This document shows positions 10,573-21,606 of a stretch of DNA of 64,000 bases, one piece after another. Below the pieces are notes generated by a model. It ran no database searches, had not been told where the DNA came from, and saw nothing but the letters and a program-made list of their open reading frames with translations. The position numbers were made by a program, and so were the translations under genes. The stretch is from Diabrotica undecimpunctata (Eukaryota > Arthropoda > Insecta > Coleoptera > Chrysomelidae), in the NCBI RefSeq assembly GCF_040954645.1, contig NC_092810.1, positions 73,456,660 to 73,520,659 on the forward strand, in the 5' to 3' direction. Position 1 is the stretch's first letter; each line of letters starts with the position of its first letter.

Positions 10573-11838
10573 ATGTCATCTTTCAGTCAGCTACCACAAA
10601 ATGCATCATACTCAAAAGCAGTAAGTCAACCACGTAGTATATTAATCCCAAACAGAGATCAAGCTAGTCTATTTAACACTAGAGAATTGTACAATTAATG
10701 ACTATCTTGAAGGATTGAGTCAACATATAGGACCAAAAAATATAATTTTCGCATCTCGTTATTATTTTTTATTTTATTATTTTTTTATTATTATATAAAT
10801 ATAATAATATATTAGAAGCGAGAAGAATAATAACTCCATCAGTCCGCTTACGGATTCAGCAGGATACAGCCCATTCTGTCCAATGCATGTCCAAGCATAC
10901 CTTCTACCTTAATAATGGACGAATTAATAAAACTAGTTTTAAATCCTTTCTAAGACATATCATACCTACGGATAGGAGCAACCAATCCTGCCTTCAGTCA
11001 TATTCTAAGCTTCCGAAGACAAATTTTCCTTTCACCTTTTCCAGACAACTTTGTACTACCTGAATCTTTAATTATCGAGTTAAAACAAACACCATACAGC
11101 GTATTTATAGCCCAAAACGAAACATGTTTCAAATGCAAATTAACTGCAACTAATAATAGTGCAGTGCAAACAGAAATGAGACAAAATTCATCAATAAATC
11201 ATACTCAACAAGATAATCTACAAAATACTCCCACAATCTCAAATACCACTCTCTCCACACTTACTACGTCTTCTCAAACCACATTAAAAACAGTAGCAAT
11301 CCCAAATTTATCAATAAAATAAACCCAACAGTGCTCACTATAAAATACATCTATAGATTTGAACACTTCTTCAGGTAACACTACAATCGCAACACCTACA
11401 TTGTCTGAGTCATCCTCTAATACCCAAAAACATAAATCAACCTTACCCGAAACCAGTCAATACTTACCTCCAAATAAAAATACACATATGGATTCTCACG
11501 AACCCCAGATAACTTTGAATAAAACAACCGGAAAAAGAACCCTAGAAGATGCAATCACGACACCCGCCGAAGAAATCTTTGAAAAACCTAAACTTTATTT
11601 AAAGAAAAAAACCAAGACTGATGACAAAAACTTAAGAGATGAGATACCAAATCTCCAAAAATTACTAGAACCAGTTAGAGAATATGTAAAAAGGGAAAAA
11701 CAATTGTTAAGCTTCGATCAAGTAGTGGATCTATTCGAAAATATACAAGGATCAAAAGACATAATCAGCGTAACCAAATTGCACTCAGAAGACTCTCATG
11801 CACTTATTAAGTTTCTAACGGAATTACATCCATACTAA
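10573..11838 (+). pseudogene. ORF1 (Gag-like, RNA-binding) of I-like LINE copy B
   Basis: Starts MSSFSQLPQNASYSKAVSQP and is soon frameshifted. Around 10960-11150 one frame reads YLRIGATNPAFSHILSFRRQ then PFPDNFVLPESLIIEL and ends in the first half of a CCHC knuckle (NETCFKCKLTATN), after which the His/Cys half is lost. The last 159 codons (11359-11838) are open: a Ser/Thr/Pro-rich stretch, then a basic-acidic helical tail. ORF1 proteins of this group coat LINE RNA. A low-complexity AT insertion at about 10750-10810 splits the N-terminal part. Confidence 0.7.
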
Positions 11839-11979
11839 ATCGACAAAAGAATGAAAACCAAAAGTACTAAATTATTACGAAAACTTGGCAGACTCATAGG
11901 TTTTCTCCCTGCAGTCAAAACTTCATTGTCGGAAGAAGATTCCAACTCATCGGTAAATAATTCCTCTAAATGAATAATT

Positions 11980-12878
11980 ACATTCACTTCTCTGCTTGAA
12001 CGGAACTTAAATGGGTTTTACACCCATTTTGAAAAACTAAAACATATTATCTGAAACACACCCATCTATTATCTGTCTACAGGAAACAACTTTCAAAAAT
12101 TCAAACTATGTATATAACTTTCGTAATTATTCATGTTTTTATAACAACAAAATTAAACCAAAACATTGCCAGTGGAGGAGTGGTAATTTACGTGGATGAA
12201 AAATTCATGAGCACACAGTTACCAGTGCCTTCAAATAATATTGAATTAATAACCATCGCAATAAATATACCTCAAAAGATTTATATATTATGTTGTATGT
12301 ATATCCCACAAAATCAAACTATATCCCAAGAAGATTTAACAGCTATTTTGGAACAAATTCCTTCACCTAGAATTATCGTTGGAGATCTTAACTGTCACAA
12401 TCCAATGTGGGGTTCCATAAAACTCAACCCAAAAGGACAAATTATAGAAGATATTATAATATCAGAAAATCTAAATCTACTTAACGACGGAAGACCAACT
12501 AGATTCAACATACATAATGGCATATTATTGGCAATTGATATTTTTCTGTGTGACCCAGTTCTGTCCACTACGTTGACATGGGACGTTCTACCCCACTTAT
12601 ATGGTAGTGACCACTACTTCATTATAATTTCTTTAACGCATCAGAAAACCACAAATATCGAATCGCCTATCTTAAAGTGGAATATTAAAAATGCTGATTG
12701 GACTAATTTTACCAAACAGATCGAACAGGACATTAACCAAACCAATTTAACATCATTAAACGACATTGACAAGTTTTTAAGTACATTTTTACAAACGGTC
12801 ACAGCAGCCGCAGAGACGTATGTAAGAAAAACAAAAATTTTAAAGAAACATAATCCTCCTCCGTGGTGGACACCTTAA
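11980..12878 (+). pseudogene. AP-type endonuclease region of ORF2, I-like LINE copy B
   Basis: The first codons are frameshifted (NGFYTHFEKLKHII then HPSIICLQETTFKNS near 12010-12100). From 12108 an open frame of 256 codons contains GGVVIYVDEKF, MYIPQNQTI, RIIVGDLNCHNPMWGS (catalytic GDxN), GILLAIDIFLCDP (the usual NGxxSxIDLxL) and LYGSDHYFIIIS (catalytic SDH). It ends in the linker PPPWWTP. This nuclease nicks target DNA to prime reverse transcription. All key residues except the N-terminal Asn/Glu context are in one frame. Confidence 0.8.
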
Positions 12879-13255
12879 TGCAGCCAAGCTACAAAAGCGT
12901 ATAAGAAAGCTTTCAATATACTAAAGCATCATAAAATAGACGAAAACATAACGGATTACAAAAAACGAAGAGCTGAGGCAAGATACATCCTAAAAAAGAA
13001 TAGAAAAGAATCCTTGAAAAAATTCATCTTATCTCTAAATATCTCTTCAAGCATAAGTACAGTTTGGAGAAACTTAAGAAAAATCTCTGGCAGAAGCCAA
13101 CCATATAAGATTCCTTTTCTAGCAAAAAATAACAAAATAATTAGTGATAGAAAATAAATCGTAGATATGTTAGCAGACCAATACGAATTAAATTCCAGTG
13201 ATGAAAATTACACTGATAATTTTAAGATACATAAAAACATCGTAGAAAAAACATA

Positions 13256-15256
13256 TTGGGATTCGATGGACATGAGATTTACAATCTTAACGTTCCTTTT
13301 TCCTTCATAGAATTTGCTGAAGCCTTAAACTCTTCCAAAGATTCAAGCCCAGGACCAGACGGTATCCCCTTAGCATTTCTACTACATCTACCAGATAATG
13401 GGAAAAATTTATTACTAGACCTTTATAATTTTATCTGCAGTAACCAGGTTTTCCCATCAACTTGGTCCGAAGCAATAATACTGCCACTTCTTAAACCCGA
13501 GAAATCCCGGACATCACTTGAGGCATATAGACAATATCTTTAACCAATATTATATATAGAGATGTTGGAGAAAATGGTAAATAAAAGGCTGAGATAATAT
13601 TTAGAACAACAAAAACTCCTTAGTCCACAACAAAGTGGATTTAGGCAAAATAGATCCACTATTCGCTCCGTGTGTGACTGACGCGACACCTATCGCCTTC
13701 ATCTGACAGTTTTGGACCTACCAATTTTCAGGTTAAACATATGACATATGTTTGACATTGTTAAATACATGCGAAATTGACAATTATTAATAATTAACTT
13801 TTTAATTATATTTTTTTCAGTTTATGTACAAAATAAATGTAGTATTAAAAACTGGGTTTCTTAAAATTCATCATAATATATCTTTTCAACCATAAACGGA
13901 AAAGAAATGACAAAATCTAGTACTGGCAAATCAAGTTTTTCACGTGAAAGAGCATATATTTAAAAACAGTAATAGTAAAAGTTATGATATAAAAGCTAAA
14001 GTCGTCAGGCACTCTGCCGTTAGCTTGAAACTTTATAAAATATCATTTAAGGTAAATTATTTTCCTATTTCAATTGCATAAAAATGAAGTTATGTAATAT
14101 TTACTTTTTCATATTATTAGCACGGATCCATCTCTTTCTTTTCTCTAATTTATATGTAATCTTTAGGAACCTACAAAAACTACACTTACTATTTTTGCTA
14201 TTATTAGCACAATTAAATACGCAATATGTATTTGCACACATTTTTGATAAAATTTATACGTAAAAAGGTACGTCCAATTTTGTCACATTTCGCCGCTACG
14301 CACGCTGGCATCGTTTCAAAGTACCCCTACCATGATCACGCACGGAGCGAATAGATAAGCTAATAGACTTAGAGTCAAGAATACATGAAGCATTTGCAAA
14401 TAAGCAAGATTGTATCGCAGTTTTTTTCGACATTAATAAAGCTTATGATACTGTCTAGCGAACAATATCATATCAAAATTGCATAATTGGAATATCAGAG
14501 GCAATATGTTAAAATGTATTTTCAATCTTCAATCTCGCAGCTTCACAGTTCGATCAGACAACGTTAACTCAGATAAAAAGTTCAAGAGAACGGAGTACCA
14601 CAAGGATCAATTAAAAGCTTAACCCTTTTTCTAATAGCCATAAACGACATACTTTAACAATGCTCACCGATTGTTTAAGGAAGACTATACGCTGATGACT
14701 TAGTTTTAGTTGCCAAAGGAAAAAACTCTACATCTATTCAAAAACATTTACAACAAACAATCAATCAGTTAGAATCATAGTCTAGGACTATCGGATTACA
14801 ATTTTCACCGACAAAAACTAAATATATTTTATTCACACAAAAACATTTTATGAATATGAAACACTTTAACTGAACATCTGAAGCTATATAATCAAACCCT
14901 CAGTTTCACAAATAATATCAGATTTTTAGGTATGGTTTTCGACCAGAAGCTCTTCTGGAAAAAACAGACAGAAGAACAAATCAGGCCAAGTAGGACTAAA
15001 TTTTATGAAAACTATTTTCAGCAAAAACTGGGGAGCAGACCAAAATACAATATTACATATATATAAATCTTTAGTTAGATCCAAACTAGACTATGGTGCG
15101 ATAGTTTATTCATTTAGCAAAGTATCAGTATTGAAAACCTTAAAAACTGTTCAAAAAACAGCTCTACGAATAGGTACAGGTGCGTTTCGAACGACACCAG
15201 TTGAAAGTTTACAATGCTTAACAGGAGAACCACCCCTAAGTTTACGATGCAATTAG
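13256..15256 (+). pseudogene. Reverse transcriptase region of ORF2, I-like LINE copy B
   Basis: Pieces in order: 13256-13543 (SPGPDGIPLAFLLHLP, then KPEKSRTSLEAYRQ); QQSGFRQNRST at about 13630; the TIR insertion; IAVFFDINKAYDTV (about 14420); then frameshifted sequence in which the catalytic box is readable as RYADDLVLVAK around 14690. 15005-15256 holds the thumb (SLVRSKLDYGAIVYSFSK, then ALRIGTGAFRTTPVESLQCL). At least five frame breaks. Confidence 0.75.
13662..14351. mobile_element. 690-bp non-autonomous TIR element (MITE-like)
   Basis: The ends are perfect inverted repeats: CTATTCGCTCCGTG at 13659-13672 and its exact complement at 14341-14354, flanked by TA (13660-13661, 14352-13353 region i.e. 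14352-14353). A few more bases pair with one mismatch. The insertion interrupts the RT of the I-like LINE between NRST and DKLIDLE, which fixes its borders independently through comparison with copy A. No transposase frame is visible inside, so it must have been moved in trans. A TA duplication points to the Tc1/mariner group. Confidence 0.8.
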
Positions 15257-15280
15257 CATTCTCTCTCATATGCTTTTAAA

Positions 15281-16020
15281 ATGGCTAGTAATAAAGAACA
15301 CCCTACTTATACCAATACGTTCACAGATCGATTTCAAGACACTTTCTCTACAACTAAACTAGATCCACCATTTTACGAAAGAGTTAGAAGAAACCTTCAT
15401 GACCTAAATCTTGAATTTTCTGAAATTCTCCCAACAAATTTCCTAACTTCTTTACCTTGGTTAATACCAATTCATAAAATTAATACTAACCTTAGTATAT
15501 ATAAAAAACGTGAGACTATAACAGACCTGATCAAACAATCATTCTTAATAGAAATGGAAACTTATAAAAATCACTATAAGATATACACTGACGCATCCAA
15601 ATCTTCAGACGGTGTTGGTGCAGCCATCTTCACACCCAATGCATCCTTAAAATTTAAATTCAATTCCATTCCTTCGTCATACACTGCAGGGTTGTTTGCA
15701 ATATTACAAGCACTTATCCACATAAAAGAGTCGAAACAGTCCCCGTCCCTCATAATAACCGATTCACTAAACTCACTTCACACTATCAAACGTTTATATA
15801 TCAATAATTCAATTGACTCAAATATAAAATCAGAAATAGAGATTCTAAATATTAATAATATCACTGTTGACTTCATGTTTGTTCCATCACATTCAGGTAT
15901 ACAAGGAAATAAAGAAGCAGATGAACTAGCCCGCTTAGCATCCTTCAGCCATTACTCCATTATTGTTAATGAAGTTTATTCAGATGACTTTAAGTTAGAA
16001 ATAAAATATAAAGTCTTAAG
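15281..16020 (+). pseudogene. RNase H domain and tail of ORF2, I-like LINE copy B
   Basis: A 248-codon open frame. After a linker, residues ~95-210 form a type I RNase H: YKIYTDASKSSDGVGAAIF (first catalytic Asp), AGLFAILQALIHI (Glu position, here A-x-x-x-A-I), SPSLIITDSLNSLHTI (Asp), FVPSHSGIQGNKEADELARL (His and final Asp). It removes RNA from the RNA:DNA hybrid. The frame ends in a stop at 16025; a further piece in other frames (QNKWSASQNKLEEI, then PPMCENCQV to about 16221) is the C-terminal zinc region, truncated by the next transposon. Confidence 0.8.
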
Positions 16021-16362
16021 TGCGTAGCAAAATAAGTGGAGTGCATCACAAAATAAACTCGAGGAAATCAAACAATTAGTGAAACCGTAGCTCCAACCCA
16101 CAGCGAATAGACACGACCAAGTGAGAATAAATAACACGTTTGCGACTATAAACACAGTAACTTTACACATAAACACCTCTTTACGCGAACTGTACCGCCA
16201 ATGTGTGAAAATTGTCAAGTAAGGTCACACCAAAGATGCATGCAGCATACATAATGTATTTGTAGTCACCACATTTGTGTCGTCGTTAAGCGGAGACACA
16301 AATGCGGTGTGTGTACGCACACTGAACTCGCACCGCATATGTTCCGAGTTTCAGTTGCAATC

Positions 16363-18588
16363 ATGTCATCGTCATAGTCAGACGAAGATGATTTCGTAAT
16401 GTGGCAATTAATGAGAAATAATCGAAGACGTCGTTACTGGGTTCATCCCTATAATGATCTTTGTGCGACTGTTGGTAATTTTAAAATTTCAGGAGAACTG
16501 AAATACGACGAAGAAAAGTTTTACTCCTATTATCGAATGTCGAAAGACAACTTATAAATTGTTATTAGATTGTGTTGGACCATCTGTAACAAAACGAAAT
16601 ACAAACTACAGAGAATCAATTTCTGCCGATAAACGTTTATTAATAACACTGCGGTAAGTATACCTACATTATATTATTTTTAGAAAAAAAGTAACATTCA
16701 ATTCTTATAAAAAATATTGAATAACTAATTAATTAATAATATGTGGGTTGGGTGATGTGTGGGATACTGAATTATTGGTTTGGAACCGAGTTTCTTCACC
16801 AAGCTCTTGGATAAGCTCTGTTTGCGGAGTTCCAGTTTCGCTGGTGAAATTGGTATAAAATGCTGCTGCTCCTGTATTATTTCTCGTTGGTGGGTTATTA
16901 TACGATATTCCAGTGTGTGGTGGCTGCGGATATTTAATTTCTTTAATGAGCTGTAATATTCCTTTTTGGAATGATACGTGTTCGCGTTGTATCATAGATT
17001 TCATATGAGGAACCAAGCTCAAAAGAAACAACTCAGATGGATCTGTCGCTTCATTTTTCTTTTCAGTCTTCTATTTTTTGAAAGTAATATTATCTATGGC
17101 GCATTTATCTACAGCACTAAGTGGTCTTGGTTTTTTTTTCGGAACAGCGGCTTAATGGCGTATTTCGCTGCATATCAAGAGAGGTGGGAGACGATAAATT
17201 AGTTTCGAAAAATAGCTGACTTTGTGTATGTGGTGCATCTGTTGCTAGTGCACGTGTAGGCGGTTGTGGCAGAGAGTCGTCTTGTTAATGTGATTCCTCA
17301 GAGGCATAATCATTATTTTCCGATACAGCATCCTCGACGACGACTTTAATAGAATCTTGAGTGTCTTGCGATTCGTGCAATTTACCTATACTTCCCCCCT
17401 GAGCACGACTCTTTATAAATGAATTTAAAAATCTTAAATAGTACGCTAGGTAGTATTCTTTTTTGATCCAGCAGCAGAACCGCTTTTGGATTTGCTGTTC
17501 ACACTTCGTATGTAGGACGAACGTATTGCTTTCCACTTGGCTTTGCAAATCATTGCCTAAAAATCATAGAATAATAAATAATAAAAATCAATAAATAAAA
17601 TCATAGAATGTAAAAAGTATCTCAATTAAAATACTTGAACAGAAATGAATGAACACCCCCGTAATGTGCGTAGTTTTAATTTATATTACGGGTACATATT
17701 TATCTTGTTGCAGGTAAATAGCCACAGGAGCATCTCTTCGATCAATTTCTTATGTATTTATGAGAGGTGAAACGACGATTGAAAAAATTGTTTCAGAAAC
17801 CTTTATGTTATACGGAAAACTTTACAACCAGTATATATAAAGCAACCGAAAACAGATGATTGGCTACATATTTCATCACAGTTTTTAAAAATTTGGAATT
17901 TGCCCAATTGCTTAAGTGCAATAGACGGAAAACATATCCGCATTAGGAAACCATCAAATATCTGTTCTTCATATTTTAATTATAAAGAATATTTTCAATT
18001 ACTTTTATGGCATGTTCGGATGCACATGGATTATTTACATCTATATATGTGGGTGATTATGGAAGGAATAATGATTCTGGGGTGTTTAAACATTCAGGAT
18101 TAGGTCAAACACTTTCAAATAATACTCTGGAGATTCCTAATCCATCACCATTGCCTGACAAAGAGGAATTTGGACGCACATTTAACTATTATTTTGTTGC
18201 AGATGAAGCTTTTCCTCTTTGTACAAATATCATGCGACCCTTCAGCCAAAGAATCTTAAACAACGATCGCTGAATATATAATTACCGTTTATCGCGAAAA
18301 ATCATTGAATGCGCTTTTGGAATGCTTGTGTCAAAATTCCGCATATTTGAAACTCCCATATCGTGCTCTGTAGAGAGGGCGATTAAAATTGTAAAAGCCG
18401 CTTGTGTATTACACAACTTTATCAAATTAAATGATAAAATTAATTTTATCCCTGAGCACAACTTGACACCCAATACCTCCAATGCTAGAAACCACAATCA
18501 CTATCACGGAAGACCAAGTGACGATACTGTGAAATGTCGCGATTATTTATGTCAATATTTCACAAAACTCTACGGTTCGCTACCTTGA
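16363..18588 (+). pseudogene. Harbinger DDE transposase, two exons
   Basis: Exon 1 (16363 to 16652) has the family N-terminus: RRRYWVHPYND, then DEEKFYSYYRMSKDNL, then TNYRESISADKRLLITLR after a frameshift near 16553; a TAG follows four codons after the ATG. A GTAAGT donor lies at 16653. Exon 2 resumes at about 17713 after TTGTTGCAG, in the expected continuation (ATGASLRSISYVFMRG), and runs in shifting frames through CLSAIDGKHIRIRKP (17900), DYGRNNDSGVFKHSGLG (18055), VADEAFPL (18200), and the last block VERAIKIVKAACVLHNFI (18370) ending at 18588. Stops and frameshifts make it inactive. Confidence 0.8.
16729..17560 (-). pseudogene. MADF-BESS protein of Harbinger, nested antisense in the transposase intron
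   Basis: Minus strand. Around 17555-17455 one frame reads KAKWKAIRSSYIRSVNSKSK and SGSAAGSKK, continuing after a frameshift as YYLAYYLRFLNSFI: the MADF pattern W-x-x-[IL]R-x-x-Y...KSGS...K...Y-x-x-L-x-FL. The C-terminal piece (17031-16729) starts FLLSLVPHMKSMIQREHVSF, a BESS motif. The second Harbinger protein helps the transposase bind DNA and enter the nucleus. It lies wholly between the transposase's donor at 16653 and acceptor at 17712. Confidence 0.7.
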
Positions 18589-19012
18589 CAATATAATTAT
18601 ATAGTCTAGTTCTAATTATTACCTTTGTTAAGACAGAAAGTACTTAATTAATTAATTTATTTATTTGTACTATACTAATGTCAATAAATTAGTTTGGTAT
18701 ACGAAAATAATACTTACCTGATTCATTAAAAATATTTTCCTATTCTTCCCCATATTATTTCTGTATGTCTTCTATTACTATAATCTGGAAGCCTATGATC
18801 ATATAGTGAAGGGTGTCTTCATATTTCTTGAATAAAAGATATACAAAACTCCAAATCGTCTTTCATTTTTGTAAGCACCTATTTATGTGTCCACAAAACT
18901 GAATGTTGCGCCGCAAAGATAGAACTTGTTCTATCAGGCAAATAATATGCGGTGCGTCTGCACCCTGGATTCAAATGTGCCACGACGCAAATGTTTCGTA
19001 GGTGTGCGTATT

Positions 19013-19600
19013 CGTTTTTAAATACAAGTTGTATAGTACATCCACTAATAATTTTCCAACATAAACATGCTTCATTCTGGTATTAAAGAGACCGCCTTTC
19101 AAATCAAGGTTGTCAGACATATTTCCTAAAATTTCCTAAAAGGTTATATTTAAAAAATATTCTCTATTCTCTATTCGTTATTATTCAATTGCTAGTCAAC
19201 GAACGACACTCTTAAAAAATGATATGAACATATTCTCAAAAAATATATCTATAAATTAATTAACTAGGTACTAATATTTCCATGGACTCTTCACTAATGA
19301 ATTAAAGCAACCGTGAACGTTGTATATATTACTTATGCTCTAAGTAATTTTCGAATATCGGCAACATTGTAGTCTGAAGAGAATTTGGACCTTCGATCTA
19401 TCTTGACGTTGCCATGTTGGTGAAATTAGCGGTAATACTCTTATAGATATAATGATCGACTTTTAAGAAATCAGACAACTTTTAGGAATTCAAGTTCTCA
19501 AAAACGGTTACAAGAATTGTATTATTTTTTTCCAAATTTCATTGATTTTATACCTTACCTGGAAACATGAAAAATTGCAGATATATTAACATGTTATATT
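19013..19600. other. Spacer, no gene recognised
   Basis: AT-rich sequence with no coherent frame. It may contain the end of the interrupted I-like LINE and the left end of the next transposon, but I cannot demonstrate either. Confidence 0.35.
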
Positions 19601-19777
19601 AAAGTTACATTCAGTAATTTTAAACTCATGCATTATGGCAACAGCGAAGCGCAAAGCGATAAATCGTAATAAACACCTGTTTGTCTGGCTATGTGACACC
19701 CTAAAATATTTCTTTTTGCAACCAGATATCACAGGCGGAGGCTTATTATAAGGTAAGTAATATTATATTTTTCTAGA

Positions 19778-20983
19778 ATGGCATTTTGGAGACCATTTGA
19801 AATGAATGATCAAGATGCATCAACTTCTGTGTTATCAATAAATAATGACAATTATTTTAATGACAGCCCGGAATTAAAAAATAAAGATTTGCACGTACAA
19901 TCCCAAATAATAGTTTTAAATATGTATGAGTGTTTGAAAAAGACGTTATTCAGCGAACAGTTTACAATTTTTACAAAGAAAATAGAGTGCCTACTTTAGA
20001 ACTGATTCGTGAAAAATTGAGAGATTTCCCTGAATATAATTATACATCTTTGGAAACACTGCGCGAGATTTTAATAAGTTGTGGATTTAAATATAAGAAA
20101 TTAGATAATCGAATGGTAATAATGGAATCTCGGCGTATTGTTGAACTTCGACGAGAATATTTGAGTAAAATAAAACAGTATCGTAATTCAAACAGAAACA
20201 TAATCTATTTAGACGAAACCTGGTTCGATACGCATGATGTTGTCAAGTACGGCTGGGTTGACAACACAAACAAGTGTACGTTAAATACACCGTGTTCACG
20301 AGGAAAACGTGTTATTATTCTTCATGCAGGAAGCAAAGATGGTTTTGTATCTAATGCATTGCTATTGTCGGCCAAAAATATAACAAAGTCTTCTGCCGAT
20401 TATCACGAAGATATGACAGCCGATTTATTTGAAAAGTGGTTTGTTGAACAACTCTTGCCCAATATTCCGCCGAATTTAGTGATTGTTATGGATAATGCGT
20501 CGTATCATTCCCGCATATTAAATAAAATACCTAATAATAACACGAAAAAGGACGAAATTTTAAAATTTATGCAACTTAAAAACATCACTGTTCCTAAAAA
20601 GATTCCAGTAAAGAAAGAATTAATTAGAATGATCAAAAGTCGGAATTTTAAAAACGAATACGTTATTGACAACATTTGCAGCAGGCACGGCCATACTCTT
20701 TTGCGATTACCCCCATACTATTGCATTTTTAATCCAATTGAAATGGTTTGGGGTACCGTAAAAAAAACGATTGCGAACATATAATCAGTCACCAACATTA
20801 AGCGCAGTGGCCATTGAGAATATTCGAGAAGTAATTAGTGGCATTAATAGCGATGTGAGGAAAAATTGCGAAGCTCATGTTTTAAAAATAGAAAACGAAT
20901 ATCCTGTTTGACCGGCAATAGCACCAATAGTTATCCAACCTGGGAACGATTCGACTTCAGAAGACTCTGACGATTCTTTTTAG
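19778..20983 (+). pseudogene. IS630/Tc1/mariner-superfamily transposase, DD82E type
   Basis: Start MAFWRPFEMNDQDASTSVLS; a frameshift at about 19945 leads into the main frame (19930-20784) with an N-terminal helix-turn-helix (VYNFYKENRVPTLELIREKL) and the catalytic core: NIIYLDETWFDTH (Asp 1), VKYGWVDNT, LVIVMDNASYHSR (Asp 2) and RLPPYYCIFNPIEMVWGTVK (Glu). I count 82 residues between Asp 2 and Glu. A second frameshift in an A run near 20765 and an in-frame TGA near 20911 separate the C-terminal tail, which ends TSEDSDDSF at 20983. All three acidic residues survive. Cut-and-paste transposases of this group duplicate TA on insertion. Confidence 0.8.
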
Positions 20984-20989
20984 TCCTTC

Positions 20990-21580
20990 TAATTAATTTC
21001 TTTACAGCTATCACGATGCATCTTGAACACTAGTATTCATTATTATACAGTGTGTCACATTTAAGATGAAGACACCTCTATATATCAGCTATCAAAATAC
21101 ATACAGATTTAAAATTTTGCACAGTCATACATGTTGATAGTGCACATTTTTTTAAGATAGTCATCTGAAATTTTAATTTTAAACTCGGCTTACTGCGAAT
21201 CCACAAACAGGGTAAATTTTCGATATTTTGCTTCGCGTTAGAGAAATCGGAAAAACTTATTTGGAAAAGTTGTTCCACTTATTGTAACCGCACATACCAA
21301 ATTTCATGACAAAATTCGCAATTTTAGTTTTTCAGTATTATTTGTAATCTCGATCATAAATCTACAATTGATGCATCTCGGGACAGCCAACTGTCCGTTT
21401 TAGAATCCTGACTACAATTGAAGATCTTATTTCCAAAGTGTCTTAAATCCATATAATGAAATCCATGAAATTACAGATTTTCATACAAATTTAACATACA
21501 AATTATACAATTTTCATATGCACTTTTAAATGGTAAATAAGAAGTTGTTTTGGTACATATAACTTTATTCTAGACTTGAA
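20990..21580. other. Spacer, no gene recognised
   Basis: Probably contains the 3' flank of the DD82E transposon. An ACAGTGTGTCACATTTAAG block at 21048-21066 looks like a transposon end and shares ATGTGACAC with the complement at about 19692, but the match is too short to call a TIR. Confidence 0.35.
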
Positions 21581-21606
21581 GAAATCTTCATTCATTCATT
21601 TTGGCT

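Larger units (their letters stand above)
10573..16220 (+). mobile_element. I-like LINE, copy B, near full length but broken
   Basis: Carries ORF1 with a CCHC region (10573-11838) and ORF2 with endonuclease, RT, RNase H and a C-terminal zinc motif (about 11980-16215). RNase H is typical of the I group of LINEs. The element is interrupted by a 690-bp TIR insertion at 13662-14351 inside the RT and is cut off at about 16220, in the C-terminal CENCQV motif, by a Harbinger transposon. Numerous frameshifts remain in the RT. Confidence 0.85.
16228..19012 (+). mobile_element. PIF/Harbinger DNA transposon (inactive)
   Basis: Encodes the two proteins typical of PIF/Harbinger: a DDE nuclease (plus strand, two exons) and a MADF/BESS DNA-binding protein (minus strand). 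Ends are decayed. Inverted subterminal matches include CGCACCGCATAT at 16329-16340 and its complement at 18945-18956, and an ACATTTG-GTCGT block near 16270 and 18985. It sits within the 3' end of the I-like LINE. Exact termini and target duplication could not be fixed. Confidence 0.75.

Noticed and set aside
12000..12030. Hairpin TTAAATGGGTTTTACACCCATTTT upstream of ORF2 resembling one before ORF1 (10545-10572), shown here only as a position
   Set aside because: The ORF2 copy is coding sequence of the endonuclease start (NGFYTHFE), so a shared regulatory stem-loop is not supported.
21048..21070. ACAGTGTGTCACATTTAAG as the right TIR of the DD82E transposon
   Set aside because: Only nine bases match the complement upstream of the transposase; not enough to define a TIR.
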